64,000 nucleotides of DNA, taken from Dyadobacter sp. CY323 (lineage in GTDB: Bacteria; Bacteroidota; Bacteroidia; Cytophagales; Spirosomataceae). The notes below the pieces were generated by a model. The model searched no databases, was not told the origin of the DNA, and saw only the letters and a program-made list of their open reading frames with translations. This document shows, piece by piece, positions 1 to 9,850 of this stretch. Each line of letters opens with the position of its first letter. Within the stretch, counting starts at the first letter, position 1. Location: the NCBI RefSeq assembly GCF_021390245.1, contig NZ_JAJUXH010000004.1, positions 248,001 through 312,000 on the forward strand. Reading direction: 5' to 3'. The translations under genes and the position numbers were made by a program.

Positions 1-1
1 A

Positions 2-58
2 AGCTTATTGGGAATGACTGTCATGTCTGTCATTGTAATTGCCCTGGCGAATTTCTGA
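2..58 (+). CDS. C-terminal end of a small membrane protein (partial)
   Basis: The first bases of the window read as an open frame ending in TGA at 56-58. The 18 visible residues form one hydrophobic segment (LGMTVMSVIVIALANF). It resembles the last membrane segment of the next two genes (IGVFGLPVSFIIILLAF and VLGILATGVSIIILLL), so it is probably the tail of another tandem paralogue. The start lies outside the window. Only the tail is visible, so the call rests on position and hydrophobicity. Confidence 0.45.
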   Translation, partial: SLLGMTVMSVIVIALANF

Positions 59-94
59 GCGTTCAATCATCTTAGTTTAACTCTGACTGTCAAC

Positions 95-547
95 ATGTTA
101 AAGTACGTTATTTTCATCATGTCTCTTGCCATTTGGCTGCATGGTCATCTTGTATCAGCGCATCCCGCCTACTTGCAACACGGCACGCAGAAGGTGGAAC
201 ACACTTTTGAAGCAGATACTTCTTCGACAGTAAGACCCAGGCTTGAAAACCCTGTTTCTACTTTGTCAATGATTTCGTCTGTGGCTTCGGTGATTATGGC
301 GAGCTTTGGGTATACCGGGAATGAAAAGAGTTTTGATCCCCTTCCGGTGGTGGCTTTATTTGGAATTACTAGCCTTGTTACCGGGATAATTGGATTTATC
401 GTGAGACGGAGACTGTTGCGCACGAAATATGCAGGCGACCTGAAAGCCGGAAAGCTTCCTTTGGGAAAAACACGGAGCATGATAGGTGTTTTCGGACTGC
501 CGGTTTCATTTATCATAATCCTGCTTGCTTTCAATTCCTGCGGTTAG
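95..547 (+). CDS. Small exported membrane protein, family not recognised
   Basis: This 150-residue protein starts at ATG 95. An N-terminal signal peptide (about residues 1-22, ending VSA) is followed by a short polar stretch and three hydrophobic segments at about 57-73, 82-103 and 128-147. A basic loop (RRRLLRTKYAGDLKAGK) lies between the last two. The architecture matches the next gene: signal, polar linker, two close membrane segments, basic loop, final membrane segment. The two are therefore probably diverged tandem duplicates, 37 bp apart and co-transcribed. No catalytic motif is visible and I cannot name a function. Confidence 0.75.
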   Translation: MLKYVIFIMSLAIWLHGHLVSAHPAYLQHGTQKVEHTFEADTSSTVRPRLENPVSTLSMISSVASVIMASFGYTGNEKSFDPLPVVALFGITSLVTGIIGFIVRRRLLRTKYAGDLKAGKLPLGKTRSMIGVFGLPVSFIIILLAFNSCG

Positions 548-584
548 CATATCCGTTTCAAGCCTTACCTCACCCTGATCAAAA

Positions 585-1037
585 ATGAAAGCAAACCTGA
601 CATTTATTTCGGCTGTACTTTTTACGACTTTGATTACCTTTCTTAATCCAACCAATGCGTATGCGCGCCTCGATTCCTGGAAGGATACGACTGTGGTTCA
701 ACCTGGTAATGGAGGCAAAGCATCAAATGCTGCCGCCATTGCCGGTGCTGGTGCGGGGCTGCTGACAATTGCAACTGCTGTTATAACAAGCGGCGATGAC
801 GGAGGCGCGGGTGTATTTGCTCTGGGAATTATTGCAGGGATAGTAGCGATTATTTCAGGTACAACCGGACTAGTGAACAGTCGAAACTGGAAGAAACGGG
901 GAAAGGCATTCAAAGACCGGTATCAGAGCGACTCGATACGTAGTAAATCGGTACTAGGCATTGTACTGGGTATTCTGGCGACAGGTGTTTCCATTATCAT
1001 CTTGCTGCTGAAAAGCGGAGTAATGGGTTTTGTATAA
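585..1037 (+). CDS. Small exported membrane protein, paralogue of the upstream gene
   Basis: This 150-residue protein is the same length as its upstream neighbour. It has a signal peptide (about 1-27, ending AYA) and a short polar region. Ala/Gly-rich hydrophobic segments follow at about 48-67, 76-97 and 122-143, with a basic loop (NWKKRGKAFKDRYQSDSIR) before the last. Function unknown. The gene ends 24 bp before a strong hairpin terminator and is probably the last member of a small tandem operon that begins upstream of the window. Confidence 0.75.
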   Translation: MKANLTFISAVLFTTLITFLNPTNAYARLDSWKDTTVVQPGNGGKASNAAAIAGAGAGLLTIATAVITSGDDGGAGVFALGIIAGIVAIISGTTGLVNSRNWKKRGKAFKDRYQSDSIRSKSVLGIVLGILATGVSIIILLLKSGVMGFV

Positions 1038-1060
1038 TATAATAGCCATGAAAATAAGAA

Positions 1061-1084
1061 GGCCCGGACAATTGCCGGGCCTTT
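1061..1084. terminator. Bidirectional intrinsic terminator
   Basis: The arms GGCCCGG (1061-1067) and CCGGGCC (1075-1081) flank a 7-base loop. The hairpin is followed by TTT on the plus strand and by a T-rich tract on the minus strand. It lies between two convergent units, the membrane-protein genes and carB, and can serve both. Confidence 0.8.
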
Positions 1085-1105
1085 AACTCCTTGATCGACT
1101 GTACT

Positions 1106-3949
1106 CTATCTGCTCAGGTACAGATTCCTCTCGCTGTAAATCTGTTGAAAGAAATCATCCTGTAAATCATCGATAAAGTAGATCGCCTCACCGGTGGATT
1201 TCATTTCAGGTCCCAGTTCCTTATTTACATTCGGGAATTTATTGAATGAGAATACCGGGATTTTTATCGCCCAGCCTTTCTTTACCGGTTTGAAGTTGAA
1301 ATCAGAAACCTTTTTGTCGCCCAGCATCAGCTTGGTCGCGTAATTCACATATGGTTCCTGGTATGCTTTGCAGATAAATGGAACAGTCCGGGACGCTCTC
1401 GGGTTAGCCTCGATGACGAATACTACACCGTTTTTGATTGCGAACTGCACATTAATCAACCCTTTTACATTCATTGCCAGGGCAATTTTGCGGGTATGTT
1501 CTTCGATCTGGCGGATTTCGTCAGCACTGAGATCAAATGGCGGCAACGCAGCGTGCGAGTCTCCCGAGTGGATCCCGGCAGGTTCGATGTGTTCCATTAC
1601 ACCAATGATATAGGCGTCTTCTCCGTCACAAATTGCGTCGGCTTCTGCTTCCAATGCACCTTCCAGGAAATGGTCGAGAAGAATGTTGTTATCTGGGATG
1701 TCATGCAGGATCTTCACCACATGTTGTTCCAGTTCCTTTTCGTTAATTACAATTTTCATACTCTGACCTCCAAGTACATAGCTCGGACGAACCAGTAATG
1801 GGAAGCCCAGCGTGCGGGAAACTTCAACTGCGGCATCCGAAGTGCGAACTGTTGCGAATTTCGGGAATGGAATGCCCAGTTCTTCCAGAAGAGAAGAAAA
1901 ACGGCCGCGATCTTCTGCCCAGTCAAGAGAATGATAGCTGGTACCGATGATCTTAATGCCGTATTTTTCAAGTTTTTCCGCCATTTTCAAGGCTGTCTGA
2001 CCTCCCAGCTGCACAATCACACCTTCCGGTTTTTCATGCTGGATAATGTCATAAACGTGTTCCCAGAAAACCGGTTCGAAATATAGTTTATCGGAAATGT
2101 CCGGATCTGTTGAAACTGTTTCAGGGTTACAGTTGATCATAATGGTTTCATAACCAGCTTCTTTTGCGGCAAGTACACCATGTACGCAAGAATAATCAAA
2201 CTCAATTCCCTGACCGATACGGTTTGGTCCTGAGCCCAGCACAACCACTTTTTTGCGGTCACTTACAATGGACTCATTGTCCGGATGTTCCTGCGAGGTA
2301 TTAAATGTAGAGTAGTAGTAAGGTGTTTTCGCTTCAAACTCCGCGGCACAGGTATCTACGCATTTATACACACGTTTGATCCCCTGGCTCATTCTCTTAT
2401 CATAAACCTTACTTTCTTTCGTATTCAATAAATGCGCGATCTGACGGTCTGCGTAGCCCTTTTGTTTGGCTGAAAGCATTAATTCTTTCGGGAGATCGTC
2501 CAGGTCGAATTTCTCAATTTCATTTTCCAGCTCGATCAGTTCTTCAATCTGGCGAAGGAACCACGAATCGATCTGGGTCAATGCCTGGATGGTTTTAAAT
2601 GAAAGCCCGATCTTGAATGCATCGTAAATGTGGAAGAGGCGGTCCCAGCTTGGATGTTTCAGGCTGTGTTTGATCGCTTCCTGATCGCGTAGCTCGCGTC
2701 CGTCAGCTCCCAAACCGTTTCTGCGGATTTCGAGGGATTGACACGCTTTTTGCAAAGCTTCCTGAAAATTCCGGCCGATACCCATCGCTTCACCGACGGA
2801 TTTCATCTGCAATCCCAATGTACGGTCGGCGCCTTTGAACTTATCGAAATTCCAGCGTGGAACTTTTACGATCACGTAGTCAATGGAAGGTTCGAAGAAT
2901 GCAGAAGTACTTCCGGTGATCGGGTTAATCAGCTCATCCAGGTTGTATCCGATCGCCATTTTGGCGGCGATTTTAGCAATCGGGTAGCCGGTTGCTTTCG
3001 AAGCAAGTGCGGATGAACGCGAAACACGTGGGTTGATCTCGATCGCAATGATCTTATCGTCAGCAGGGTTTACTGAAAACTGTACGTTACAACCTCCTGC
3101 AAATTTTCCAATTCCGTCCATCATTTTAATGGACAAATCGCGCATTTGCTGGTAAAGAGTATCCGGTAATGTCATCGCCGGAGCCACCGTAATGCTATCC
3201 CCGGTGTGAACGCCCATCGGATCGAAGTTTTCGATCGAACAGATGATGATGAAATTTCCTTTACCATCGCGGAGCAGCTCCAACTCGTATTCTTTCCAAC
3301 CCATTACACTTTGCTCCACCAGTACTTCGTGTACCGGAGATGCGTGCAAGCCGTTATTCAATGCTTTATCAAAATCTTCTTCTTTCTCCACGAAACCACC
3401 GCCTGTTCCTCCCAGCGTGTAAGATGGCCGGATCACAAGTGGGAAACCGATTTCCTGGGCAATTTCTTTGCCTTCCAAAAACGACCTCGCCGTGCGCCCT
3501 TTGCACACATTCACACCCAGTTCGATCATTTTCAGACGGAATTTCTCCCGGTCCTCCGTGGTCTCAATGGCTTTAATGTCGACACCGATGATCTCTACGT
3601 TATATTTTTTCCATATTCCCGCTTTATCGCAATCGATCGCCAGGTTTAATGCGGTTTGACCGCCCATCGTCGGAAGAACAGCGTCAATAGGTCTCCCTAA
3701 TGCTTTGTGTTTTTCCAGAATTTCAATAATGTACTTTTTCTCCAGCGGTTTCAGGTAGACGTGATCTGCGCTGATCGGGTCTGTCATGATTGTCGCAGGG
3801 TTGGAGTTGATCAAAACAACTTCAATACCTTCTTCGCGCAGTGAACGAGCTGCCTGAGAGCCTGAGTAGTCAAACTCGCACGCCTGACCGATAATAATTG
3901 GACCTGAACCGATAATTAGAACGGAATTGATATTCGTGTTTTTGGGCAC
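1106..3949 (-). CDS. carB: Carbamoyl-phosphate synthase large subunit, short form
   Basis: This enzyme makes carbamoyl phosphate from bicarbonate, ATP and ammonia supplied by the CarA subunit, feeding pyrimidine and arginine synthesis in the cytoplasm. Two homologous halves are visible. Each begins with a nucleotide-binding signature ([20 protein letters not shown] near residue 15; [16 protein letters not shown] near 575) and contains an ATP-grasp fold with the ExNPR motif ([16 protein letters not shown]). The protein has 947 residues, against about 1070 in Escherichia coli. It stops shortly after [11 protein letters not shown], so the MGS-like C-terminal domain that binds UMP and ornithine is absent. 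The start is GTG at 3949; no ATG precedes the first conserved motif. carA is not in the window. Confidence 0.96.
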   Translation of the reverse strand: MPKNTNINSVLIIGSGPIIIGQACEFDYSGSQAARSLREEGIEVVLINSNPATIMTDPISADHVYLKPLEKKYIIEILEKHKALGRPIDAVLPTMGGQTALNLAIDCDKAGIWKKYNVEIIGVDIKAIETTEDREKFRLKMIELGVNVCKGRTARSFLEGKEIAQEIGFPLVIRPSYTLGGTGGGFVEKEEDFDKALNNGLHASPVHEVLVEQSVMGWKEYELELLRDGKGNFIIICSIENFDPMGVHTGDSITVAPAMTLPDTLYQQMRDLSIKMMDGIGKFAGGCNVQFSVNPADDKIIAIEINPRVSRSSALASKATGYPIAKIAAKMAIGYNLDELINPITGSTSAFFEPSIDYVIVKVPRWNFDKFKGADRTLGLQMKSVGEAMGIGRNFQEALQKACQSLEIRRNGLGADGRELRDQEAIKHSLKHPSWDRLFHIYDAFKIGLSFKTIQALTQIDSWFLRQIEELIELENEIEKFDLDDLPKELMLSAKQKGYADRQIAHLLNTKESKVYDKRMSQGIKRVYKCVDTCAAEFEAKTPYYYSTFNTSQEHPDNESIVSDRKKVVVLGSGPNRIGQGIEFDYSCVHGVLAAKEAGYETIMINCNPETVSTDPDISDKLYFEPVFWEHVYDIIQHEKPEGVIVQLGGQTALKMAEKLEKYGIKIIGTSYHSLDWAEDRGRFSSLLEELGIPFPKFATVRTSDAAVEVSRTLGFPLLVRPSYVLGGQSMKIVINEKELEQHVVKILHDIPDNNILLDHFLEGALEAEADAICDGEDAYIIGVMEHIEPAGIHSGDSHAALPPFDLSADEIRQIEEHTRKIALAMNVKGLINVQFAIKNGVVFVIEANPRASRTVPFICKAYQEPYVNYATKLMLGDKKVSDFNFKPVKKGWAIKIPVFSFNKFPNVNKELGPEMKSTGEAIYFIDDLQDDFFQQIYSERNLYLSR

Positions 3950-4078
3950 AGCTAATTGGTAATTTGTAGAATTGAAGGAAATACTTTAACAACTTTTGGG
4001 GGTTGCCTTGTGCTATATGAGCAGGGGTACGTCCAAAAATTCCACAAAGTTAATTCACATATCCGAAAAAGAAGGGTC

Positions 4079-4114
4079 GAAATATTTAAATAACATTATT
4101 TTTTGAAATATTTC
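4079..4114. repeat. AT-rich inverted repeat upstream of carB
   Basis: GAAATATTT (4079-4087) is repeated inverted within GAAATATTTC (4105-4114), which is itself a 10-bp palindrome. It lies in the 218-bp gap between the carB start and the end of the next upstream gene, so it could be a regulatory site for carB or a weak transcript end for the upstream gene. I see no other clear signal in this gap. Confidence 0.35.
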
Positions 4115-4167
4115 ATACAACATGTTGATAAACAGAATGTTGCAAATTGACTAAACATTGAAAATCG

Positions 4168-6006
4168 CTATTGCAGAGGTACAATGGAGGGTGCGGAAAT
4201 GTCAAAATCCCGCAAACGCAGCGGCACGTTTCCATTCGCGCCGAAACGCCAGGGGGAATAGTTGTCCGGGATGTTGGCATAGTAGCCCACACGTAATTGG
4301 ATGGTATTAAATGTCAAATTCTCGTTTCGTAGCCGCAATCCCAATCCGTAACCCTGAAACCACGGTCCGTCCCAAAGTGAATTAACACCATTTACCAAAC
4401 CAATATCTGCAAAAACGAAATAGGCGATACGAAATCCGAGTAAACTTTTATCTGAGAAAAAGACGGTTTCAGTACCAAGCGTTAATCTTTTCGTACCGAT
4501 AAGTTGTTCATTATTAATTCCCCTGATCCCCTGATCCCCGCTGATGTTGAGGTAATCAACCGAATCGCGCCGAATGCCATGGGTATAACGTATCGTCGCA
4601 AATTGCCGGAAAAAACTGTAACGGAACGGGATCAGGTTGCTGATGTAGTTGAGCTGCCCGTTGATCACGCCTTGCTGAGCTGCGCCATTTTTGATATAGG
4701 TTCCCATATTGGCAATTCCGTACATATATCCCAGATTATGAGCGAGATACTTGCCAATGGCATATTGAACGCCAGTATAACCCCGCGCTCCAAACTCGGT
4801 ATTTTCCTGCCCGAGCGTGAATGCAAAAAGGCTACCGACAGGAACGTCCTCCGTGCGTCCAAATCCATAAATCAAAACGTCTCGTTTGTAGTTACGGTTT
4901 GAAAAGCCCAGACTAACCAGTGTGGCACTGCGGTTCCAGTAGATTTTGTTGAGGTTCGCAGCGACTGCCGGTCGTTCTTTAAAATGGTACTTATTATGCC
5001 GGGCCGCGACCACAATCCTCGAATTCTGGCTCAGCCGACTGTTTCGGAGTGGAAACTTAAAAGATCTCCCCAGCCAGATATCGTAGTAATTGAATTCCGT
5101 CGGATACAATGGAATGGACACGTCGGTGCTGTCTATCCTTCGTTTGTTTTGAAGTAAAGTCGTGTGCCCGGCGTCAAATGCGCCTGCGTATTTTGTTTCA
5201 TTGGTTAAAAAACGCCGGTAAAACCGAACGGATTGTTCTTTAATATCCCGCTCGAAAATCAAGCTTGCCTGTCCTGTAATGAAGGTTTTGCCGATATAGG
5301 GAATCGTATAAATGGTCCGGAACTGAAATTTCCGGATCGAATCTTTTGCATCCCAGCGGATTGCGGTCAATTGTGAATGCGTCGTCCCGCGAACGTTGAT
5401 ATCCTCGATCTTTGCGTTGAATTTTTTGAAAGTGGTGAACCCGCCGCCAAAGTTCAGCGACCATGCATCCTGGACCAGTACCACCACATCGGCCATCCAG
5501 GTGACATCCTTTCGGGGTACCACAATGATCCGGGCATCCACAATGGTTTTGTTGGATCTTAGCAGACGTTCATTGTCTTTGAAAATCCGCGCCTGAATGT
5601 CGTCACCTTCTGAAAAAAGCAGGAACGAGCGGCGGATAATCCCTTCACGGGTGTTGGTATGTACGCTTTTACTCAGGAACCGTTCCAGCCGGTTTCCTTT
5701 GCGGGTGGTGTCGTAAACCGATTCTCCCAAGATATTCAATTGCCGGATGTAGATCTTACGGATTACCATTCCCTCAAACTCGGTAAATGGGTTTGTCTCG
5801 ATCTCTTTTACCTCCGTAACCTTTCCCTGGTTGTAAACATCTCTGAAAAGCAGCCTGTAAATCGCGCGGGAAAACTTGGTTTTCGACATCCGCACTTTCA
5901 GATTCGTGTAGCGGATGCTGTCACGGCTGTACGTGGCCAGGCTGTCGGGGTTTTGAGCCGAAGCAAGACCAGATAACAACATCAACAGCAATAAATATCT
6001 ACACAT
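4168..6006 (-). CDS. Omp85/BamA-like outer-membrane beta-barrel protein
   Basis: This 612-residue protein has a signal peptide (about 1-17, ending ASA). The region at about 70-180 reads like POTRA modules: FEGMVIRKIYIRQLNILGES, a paired failure-to-fold block RLLRSNKTIVDARIIV, then VVVLVQDAWSL. The rest is a long run of alternating beta strands rich in Tyr, Phe, Gly and Asn, as in a 16-strand barrel. Typical members insert or export outer-membrane proteins or lipids. The repertoire here fits the Bacteroidota group related to BamA/TamA, but the substrate is unknown. It is the only gene between carB and the next gene upstream (61 bp away) and could be co-transcribed with that gene. Confidence 0.7.
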   Translation of the reverse strand: MCRYLLLLMLLSGLASAQNPDSLATYSRDSIRYTNLKVRMSKTKFSRAIYRLLFRDVYNQGKVTEVKEIETNPFTEFEGMVIRKIYIRQLNILGESVYDTTRKGNRLERFLSKSVHTNTREGIIRRSFLLFSEGDDIQARIFKDNERLLRSNKTIVDARIIVVPRKDVTWMADVVVLVQDAWSLNFGGGFTTFKKFNAKIEDINVRGTTHSQLTAIRWDAKDSIRKFQFRTIYTIPYIGKTFITGQASLIFERDIKEQSVRFYRRFLTNETKYAGAFDAGHTTLLQNKRRIDSTDVSIPLYPTEFNYYDIWLGRSFKFPLRNSRLSQNSRIVVAARHNKYHFKERPAVAANLNKIYWNRSATLVSLGFSNRNYKRDVLIYGFGRTEDVPVGSLFAFTLGQENTEFGARGYTGVQYAIGKYLAHNLGYMYGIANMGTYIKNGAAQQGVINGQLNYISNLIPFRYSFFRQFATIRYTHGIRRDSVDYLNISGDQGIRGINNEQLIGTKRLTLGTETVFFSDKSLLGFRIAYFVFADIGLVNGVNSLWDGPWFQGYGLGLRLRNENLTFNTIQLRVGYYANIPDNYSPWRFGANGNVPLRLRDFDISAPSIVPLQ

Positions 6007-6067
6007 CGGGCCAATCAGAATTCCAAACCAACAAACTTAACGCAAATGCAGGCAGGTCAGATATGTA

Positions 6068-7792
6068 CTATTTACCCGCCTGTAAAATCGCTTGAATTGT
6101 TTTTTGCGTATCGCTGGGCGTTGTAGCGTTTTTCGCAGCAAACTTCCCATTCGGCCTGATAATCGAGAAAGTAGCTGCATCGAGTGGGTTAAGCCTGAAA
6201 AGTAAATCCATCATCTGATCGTTTTGCATGAACAAATGGACACCTTTCAATTTGTGCCGAACGATGTATTGTTTGAGAAGTATATCCGATACACCAGTTT
6301 CTTCATTTGGCAAATGCACGTACAGGAACACAATGTCTTCCGGCAGGCGGGCTTGAAGAGTAGGAATGAAATCCAGTTCTTCGCGGCTTTTCCCATCCTC
6401 AATGTTCCATTTTGAAAGGTATACCGTTTTTCCTTTAAAACCCTCTAAAACCCGGTTAAACCAGGCTGTCCCCCGGTCATTGGAAGCCGCCAGCCAGTAA
6501 CCGGGCAGTGCTTCTACCGGATCTGTCCTTAAACCTTTAAAGTTGACCAGTTTACGAACATCGGCACTGTCCCGGACTTCAAGGGCCACGATTTCATCGA
6601 GCGATTGTTTGAATTGCGGTATTCCCGTTCTGGACTGAATATGCTTGCTGAGAAGAAGTTGCTGTTGATTCGTGAATTTGTACATATTTTGGGCCAGGTA
6701 CCGCACCTTTAAAAATTCAGTGGCCGTACTGTCAAAAACGTCTTCATAGATCCTGTTTTGTCTTTCAAAATTGAAAAGGAGATTCAGTACCATTTCATTT
6801 TTTGCAAAAAGCTTGTTCAGGAAATCCAGTTCCGTTTTCTCGGCGAGGCCATTTGCCGTAATGCGGTCCAGATGCTGCCGGTCTTCCAGCGAGAGGTTGG
6901 GTGTGTTGTTCCGGATCAATGCAGACATCATGCGAACTGGCAGCGAATTCACTCTGGCCGGATTTGCCATTTTGCGGCTTTCGACAACGACATCGGCATA
7001 ATTTCCAAACCGGTTCGCCCAAATCACCCGCTGCGCCGTGAGCGGAGGGCCATCCAGTCTTTTCAAGCTGTCCAACAGATCTTTTGTTACCGCATAATCA
7101 GTCCCCATGGCATGTTCGTAAAGCAGCTGTAATGCTTCCTCATCGGTAACCGATTTTATCCACTGATATAAAACTGGGGACAGGATATTGTTTTTAGTAA
7201 TATTTTGAACGGCAGATAATCTCAATTGCGCCCGGGAAGTGGCGGAAATCTTTGCCTCGGCCGTATTTTTAAGCCAAAAATCCTTAAAAAATTCCCGCCC
7301 CAGCAATTCCTTCGGATTGGTAATTCTTGGAGCCATCAGCACCTTCGACGATTCGCCGAGCTTATTCTCAGCTTCTATGTAAAGTGGATACTGATTGTTG
7401 GCTTCCGCATTTACTCCTGCAAAATAAAAAAGCCTTTTTGCTTTCCCCAGCGAGTCACCGTCGAAAGTGATTTCAACTGTGCCGGGCGATCCCAGAAATG
7501 TGGTAAACGCTTTGCCGCCGTAGTCGAGGTAGATTTCTTCCTGGGGAAAAAGCATGGGCAATGAAACCCGGAAACTGCCGTCTGGTTGTAATGGCGCTTG
7601 TTTGCTGAGCTCCGACGCGGGCTGAAGTATGTTATTTCTCGAAAAATTTATGAAGGAAGCCTGCCGGTATAGCCTTCCGTTGAGGTTCTGAATGCGGCCT
7701 TTGATTATTAATGAATCAGTGGAGGCAAAAGAAACGGTAAGTAATCCGGAAAAAAAGGCAGCTAGGAAGATGAAGCGCATGCACGTGAACAT
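6068..7792 (-). CDS. Exported TlpA-type thioredoxin-fold protein without active-site cysteines
   Basis: This 574-residue protein has a signal peptide; ATG 7792 and ATG 7780 are both possible starts. The N-terminal beta-rich part (about 25-130) resembles the DUF4369-type domain that precedes TlpA-like thioredoxins in Bacteroidota. A helical middle follows, then a C-terminal thioredoxin-like fold from about residue 430. At the position where relatives have a strand followed by WxxWCxxC, this protein reads FKGKTVYLSKWNIEDG, so both redox cysteines are missing. Later fold elements (VFLYVHLPNEE; FSIIRPNGKFAAKNA) are preserved. It probably lacks disulfide chemistry and may act as a binding or scaffold protein. 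Family placement rests on fold pattern alone. Confidence 0.6.
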   Translation of the reverse strand: MFTCMRFIFLAAFFSGLLTVSFASTDSLIIKGRIQNLNGRLYRQASFINFSRNNILQPASELSKQAPLQPDGSFRVSLPMLFPQEEIYLDYGGKAFTTFLGSPGTVEITFDGDSLGKAKRLFYFAGVNAEANNQYPLYIEAENKLGESSKVLMAPRITNPKELLGREFFKDFWLKNTAEAKISATSRAQLRLSAVQNITKNNILSPVLYQWIKSVTDEEALQLLYEHAMGTDYAVTKDLLDSLKRLDGPPLTAQRVIWANRFGNYADVVVESRKMANPARVNSLPVRMMSALIRNNTPNLSLEDRQHLDRITANGLAEKTELDFLNKLFAKNEMVLNLLFNFERQNRIYEDVFDSTATEFLKVRYLAQNMYKFTNQQQLLLSKHIQSRTGIPQFKQSLDEIVALEVRDSADVRKLVNFKGLRTDPVEALPGYWLAASNDRGTAWFNRVLEGFKGKTVYLSKWNIEDGKSREELDFIPTLQARLPEDIVFLYVHLPNEETGVSDILLKQYIVRHKLKGVHLFMQNDQMMDLLFRLNPLDAATFSIIRPNGKFAAKNATTPSDTQKTIQAILQAGK

Positions 7793-7887
7793 TAGATATT
7801 TCTAACGAAAAATAGTGATGCTTTTCGATGCTACCAAATTTGATCCGGTTATTTACAAATGGGTTTATCTTAAATGCAGGTGGTATT

Positions 7888-8430
7888 TCAGGCGCGATCT
7901 TCATTATCGGGTAGTGGCGCCGCGGTACCGTCTTCGTATCTGACATAAATGCCGTGATACCGTTCCTGAACGTCATAATCTCTTCGCAAAGGATGTCCTT
8001 CCCAGTCTTCAGGAAGCAAAATGCGTCTCAAGTCCGGATGTCCTACGAAATGGATCCCCATCAGATCGTATGCTTCCCGTTCGTGCCAATCGGCTGTGCG
8101 CCAGATGTGGCTGACCGTCGGTACCGAGGGTAGCGGGGTGCCCGGAGTATTGCGGGGAAAAATCGTTTTGAGCGTCAGATCAATGCCATAAGGAATGGAA
8201 GTCATGTTATAGATGAGCTCCATAGTACCCAAACCCGGGCCATTATCTATCGACGTAATGCAGGCCAGGAAGTCGAAATAAAGGTTTTCATTGGTATACA
8301 AAAAACTGCAGACCGCCGCGACACTTTCCACCGGAATGATCAGGATCGGCTGCGGACCTTTTGTGTCGGCATTGATATGCAAATCCGGGAATTGTGAGGA
8401 GATTAATGCGGTGATTTCTTGGAAATTCAT
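7888..8430 (-). CDS. nuoC: NADH-quinone oxidoreductase subunit C
   Basis: This is a 180-residue subunit of the peripheral arm of respiratory complex I. The family signature is clear near the C-terminus: [20 protein letters not shown] followed by [19 protein letters not shown]. The N-terminal part carries the usual alpha/beta fold. The gene starts 9 bp after nuoB and is translated from ATG 8430, so the two are co-transcribed. There is no nuoD downstream and no NuoCD fusion. The rest of complex I must be encoded elsewhere. Confidence 0.95.
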   Translation of the reverse strand: MNFQEITALISSQFPDLHINADTKGPQPILIIPVESVAAVCSFLYTNENLYFDFLACITSIDNGPGLGTMELIYNMTSIPYGIDLTLKTIFPRNTPGTPLPSVPTVSHIWRTADWHEREAYDLMGIHFVGHPDLRRILLPEDWEGHPLRRDYDVQERYHGIYVRYEDGTAAPLPDNEDRA

Positions 8431-8439
8431 AACTCTGAC

Positions 8440-8964
8440 TTAGGCGGTTACCGTTTGTGATGCTTCCATTTCAAGAAAAAGCTTTGGAGCGGGAGTATGT
8501 GTCTTCCGGATTTTGTCCTGCAATTTCATAAAGCCACCGATCAATGCCTCCGGGCGCGGCGGGCAGCCGGGAACATACACGTCCACCGGGATGATCCGGT
8601 CGACACCTTTCACCACATGGTATCCGTGTTCCCAATAAGGTCCGCCGCAATTGGAGCAGCTGCCCATTGAAATCACATATCTCGGTTCGGGCATTTGCTC
8701 GTACAATCTCCTGATCCTGTCGGCCATTTTAAAAGTAACTGTTCCCGCGACGATCATCACATCCGACTGCCGGGGGCTGGGGCGGGGCATGATCCCGAAT
8801 CGTTCCAGATCATAATTGGACGCATAAGCCGCCATCATTTCAATCGCACAACAAGCCAGTCCAAAGCCCATCGGCCACAACGATGAAAGCCGTGCCCAGT
8901 TCATCAGGTCCTCTGCATTGGTGAGGATAATTCCTCCGTCGCCGGTTTTTATTCGTTCACTCAT
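8440..8964 (-). CDS. nuoB: NADH-quinone oxidoreductase subunit B
   Basis: This 174-residue subunit holds the terminal iron-sulfur cluster N2, which passes electrons to quinone. The ligands are visible: the tandem cysteines in ACCAIEMM, the cysteine in [10 protein letters not shown], and the cysteine in [10 protein letters not shown]. Length and motifs are normal for the family. It is the first gene of a nuoB-nuoC pair. nuoA lies upstream on the same strand but is separated by a plus-strand gene, so nuoB needs its own promoter in 8965-9100, or read-through from nuoA across the antisense gene. Confidence 0.96.
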   Translation of the reverse strand: MSERIKTGDGGIILTNAEDLMNWARLSSLWPMGFGLACCAIEMMAAYASNYDLERFGIMPRPSPRQSDVMIVAGTVTFKMADRIRRLYEQMPEPRYVISMGSCSNCGGPYWEHGYHVVKGVDRIIPVDVYVPGCPPRPEALIGGFMKLQDKIRKTHTPAPKLFLEMEASQTVTA

Positions 8965-9100
8965 TGCTGTAATCGGAGATGCAAAATGTTGGTATGGATA
9001 TTGCCTGCCTGTCTTAACAGGTTGTTACAAATAAAACCATATTTGGTAAGAAACCGTTTCAGCAAACGTTACAAAAGCAAACGCAATTAATTAAATCCGT

Positions 9101-9850
9101 ATGAAAAATAAGCTACTCTTTACTCTGATACTGGCCGTCATCACCGCAGGATCCGCAATCTCTCAAACCGATAGTACCACCAGAATTTTCAAATCCGGCA
9201 TGGGGATCTATGCAGAATTCGGTCTTTTACCAAACAACAAAGCGATCCGTGATCAGCTTTCCCGGTTGCAGGTCAAACCCTTCACGTCTTTCATGGGTAA
9301 TATCGTACTTGCGCGACGCACAGAATCGGAACGGTGGTTTTCGGAGGGGCGGATTATTCTTATGAACAGTACCAATTATACTAAGGATAAAAATGAAAGA
9401 AAGGCTTATCTGGGAGGCATAGGTATTGGTACGGATGGCGGCCCCAAACTGGTAAATACCAGCCGGTGGAATGTTTTGATCCCGCTTGGTGTCGATTTAA
9501 TGCTTTATAGATTGAGTATAAAAAGCAATGGTTCAGCAACCATGGCGCAGCTCGTCAATAATCCGTCCGCGTTCCAGGCTGTCAAATTGTTTACGGGTAA
9601 TATCAATCTGCATGGCGGGTTGGGAGTGGATTACAAAATGAATTTCCTGCCGAAATTCCATGAGAAGGTTTATCTGAGCGGGAAAGTAACGTATCACCAG
9701 CCGATCCTGGGTAAAAGAAAATGGAAGGGAGAAAACGTAACGGTGAGCGACCTTTCCAGTCTGAAAGTAAACCAGGTGTATGTTCAGCTGGGACTTATTT
9801 TTTTTCCTAAACCGGGAATGAAAAAGTGGGGAGGAATGAAAATGCACTAA
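9101..9850 (+). CDS. Secreted or outer-membrane beta-rich protein between nuoA and nuoB
   Basis: This 249-residue protein has a signal peptide (about 1-21, ending AIS). The rest has alternating polar and hydrophobic strands and ends in a strand-like tail (VYVQLGLIFFPKPG), suggesting a small outer-membrane barrel or a secreted beta protein. No named family was recognised. The gene is divergent from nuoB (136-bp gap) and converges on nuoA, with a 4-base overlap of the two stop codons (CTAA at 9847-9850). It splits what is normally a continuous nuoABC run. Confidence 0.7.
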   Translation: MKNKLLFTLILAVITAGSAISQTDSTTRIFKSGMGIYAEFGLLPNNKAIRDQLSRLQVKPFTSFMGNIVLARRTESERWFSEGRIILMNSTNYTKDKNERKAYLGGIGIGTDGGPKLVNTSRWNVLIPLGVDLMLYRLSIKSNGSATMAQLVNNPSAFQAVKLFTGNINLHGGLGVDYKMNFLPKFHEKVYLSGKVTYHQPILGKRKWKGENVTVSDLSSLKVNQVYVQLGLIFFPKPGMKKWGGMKMH

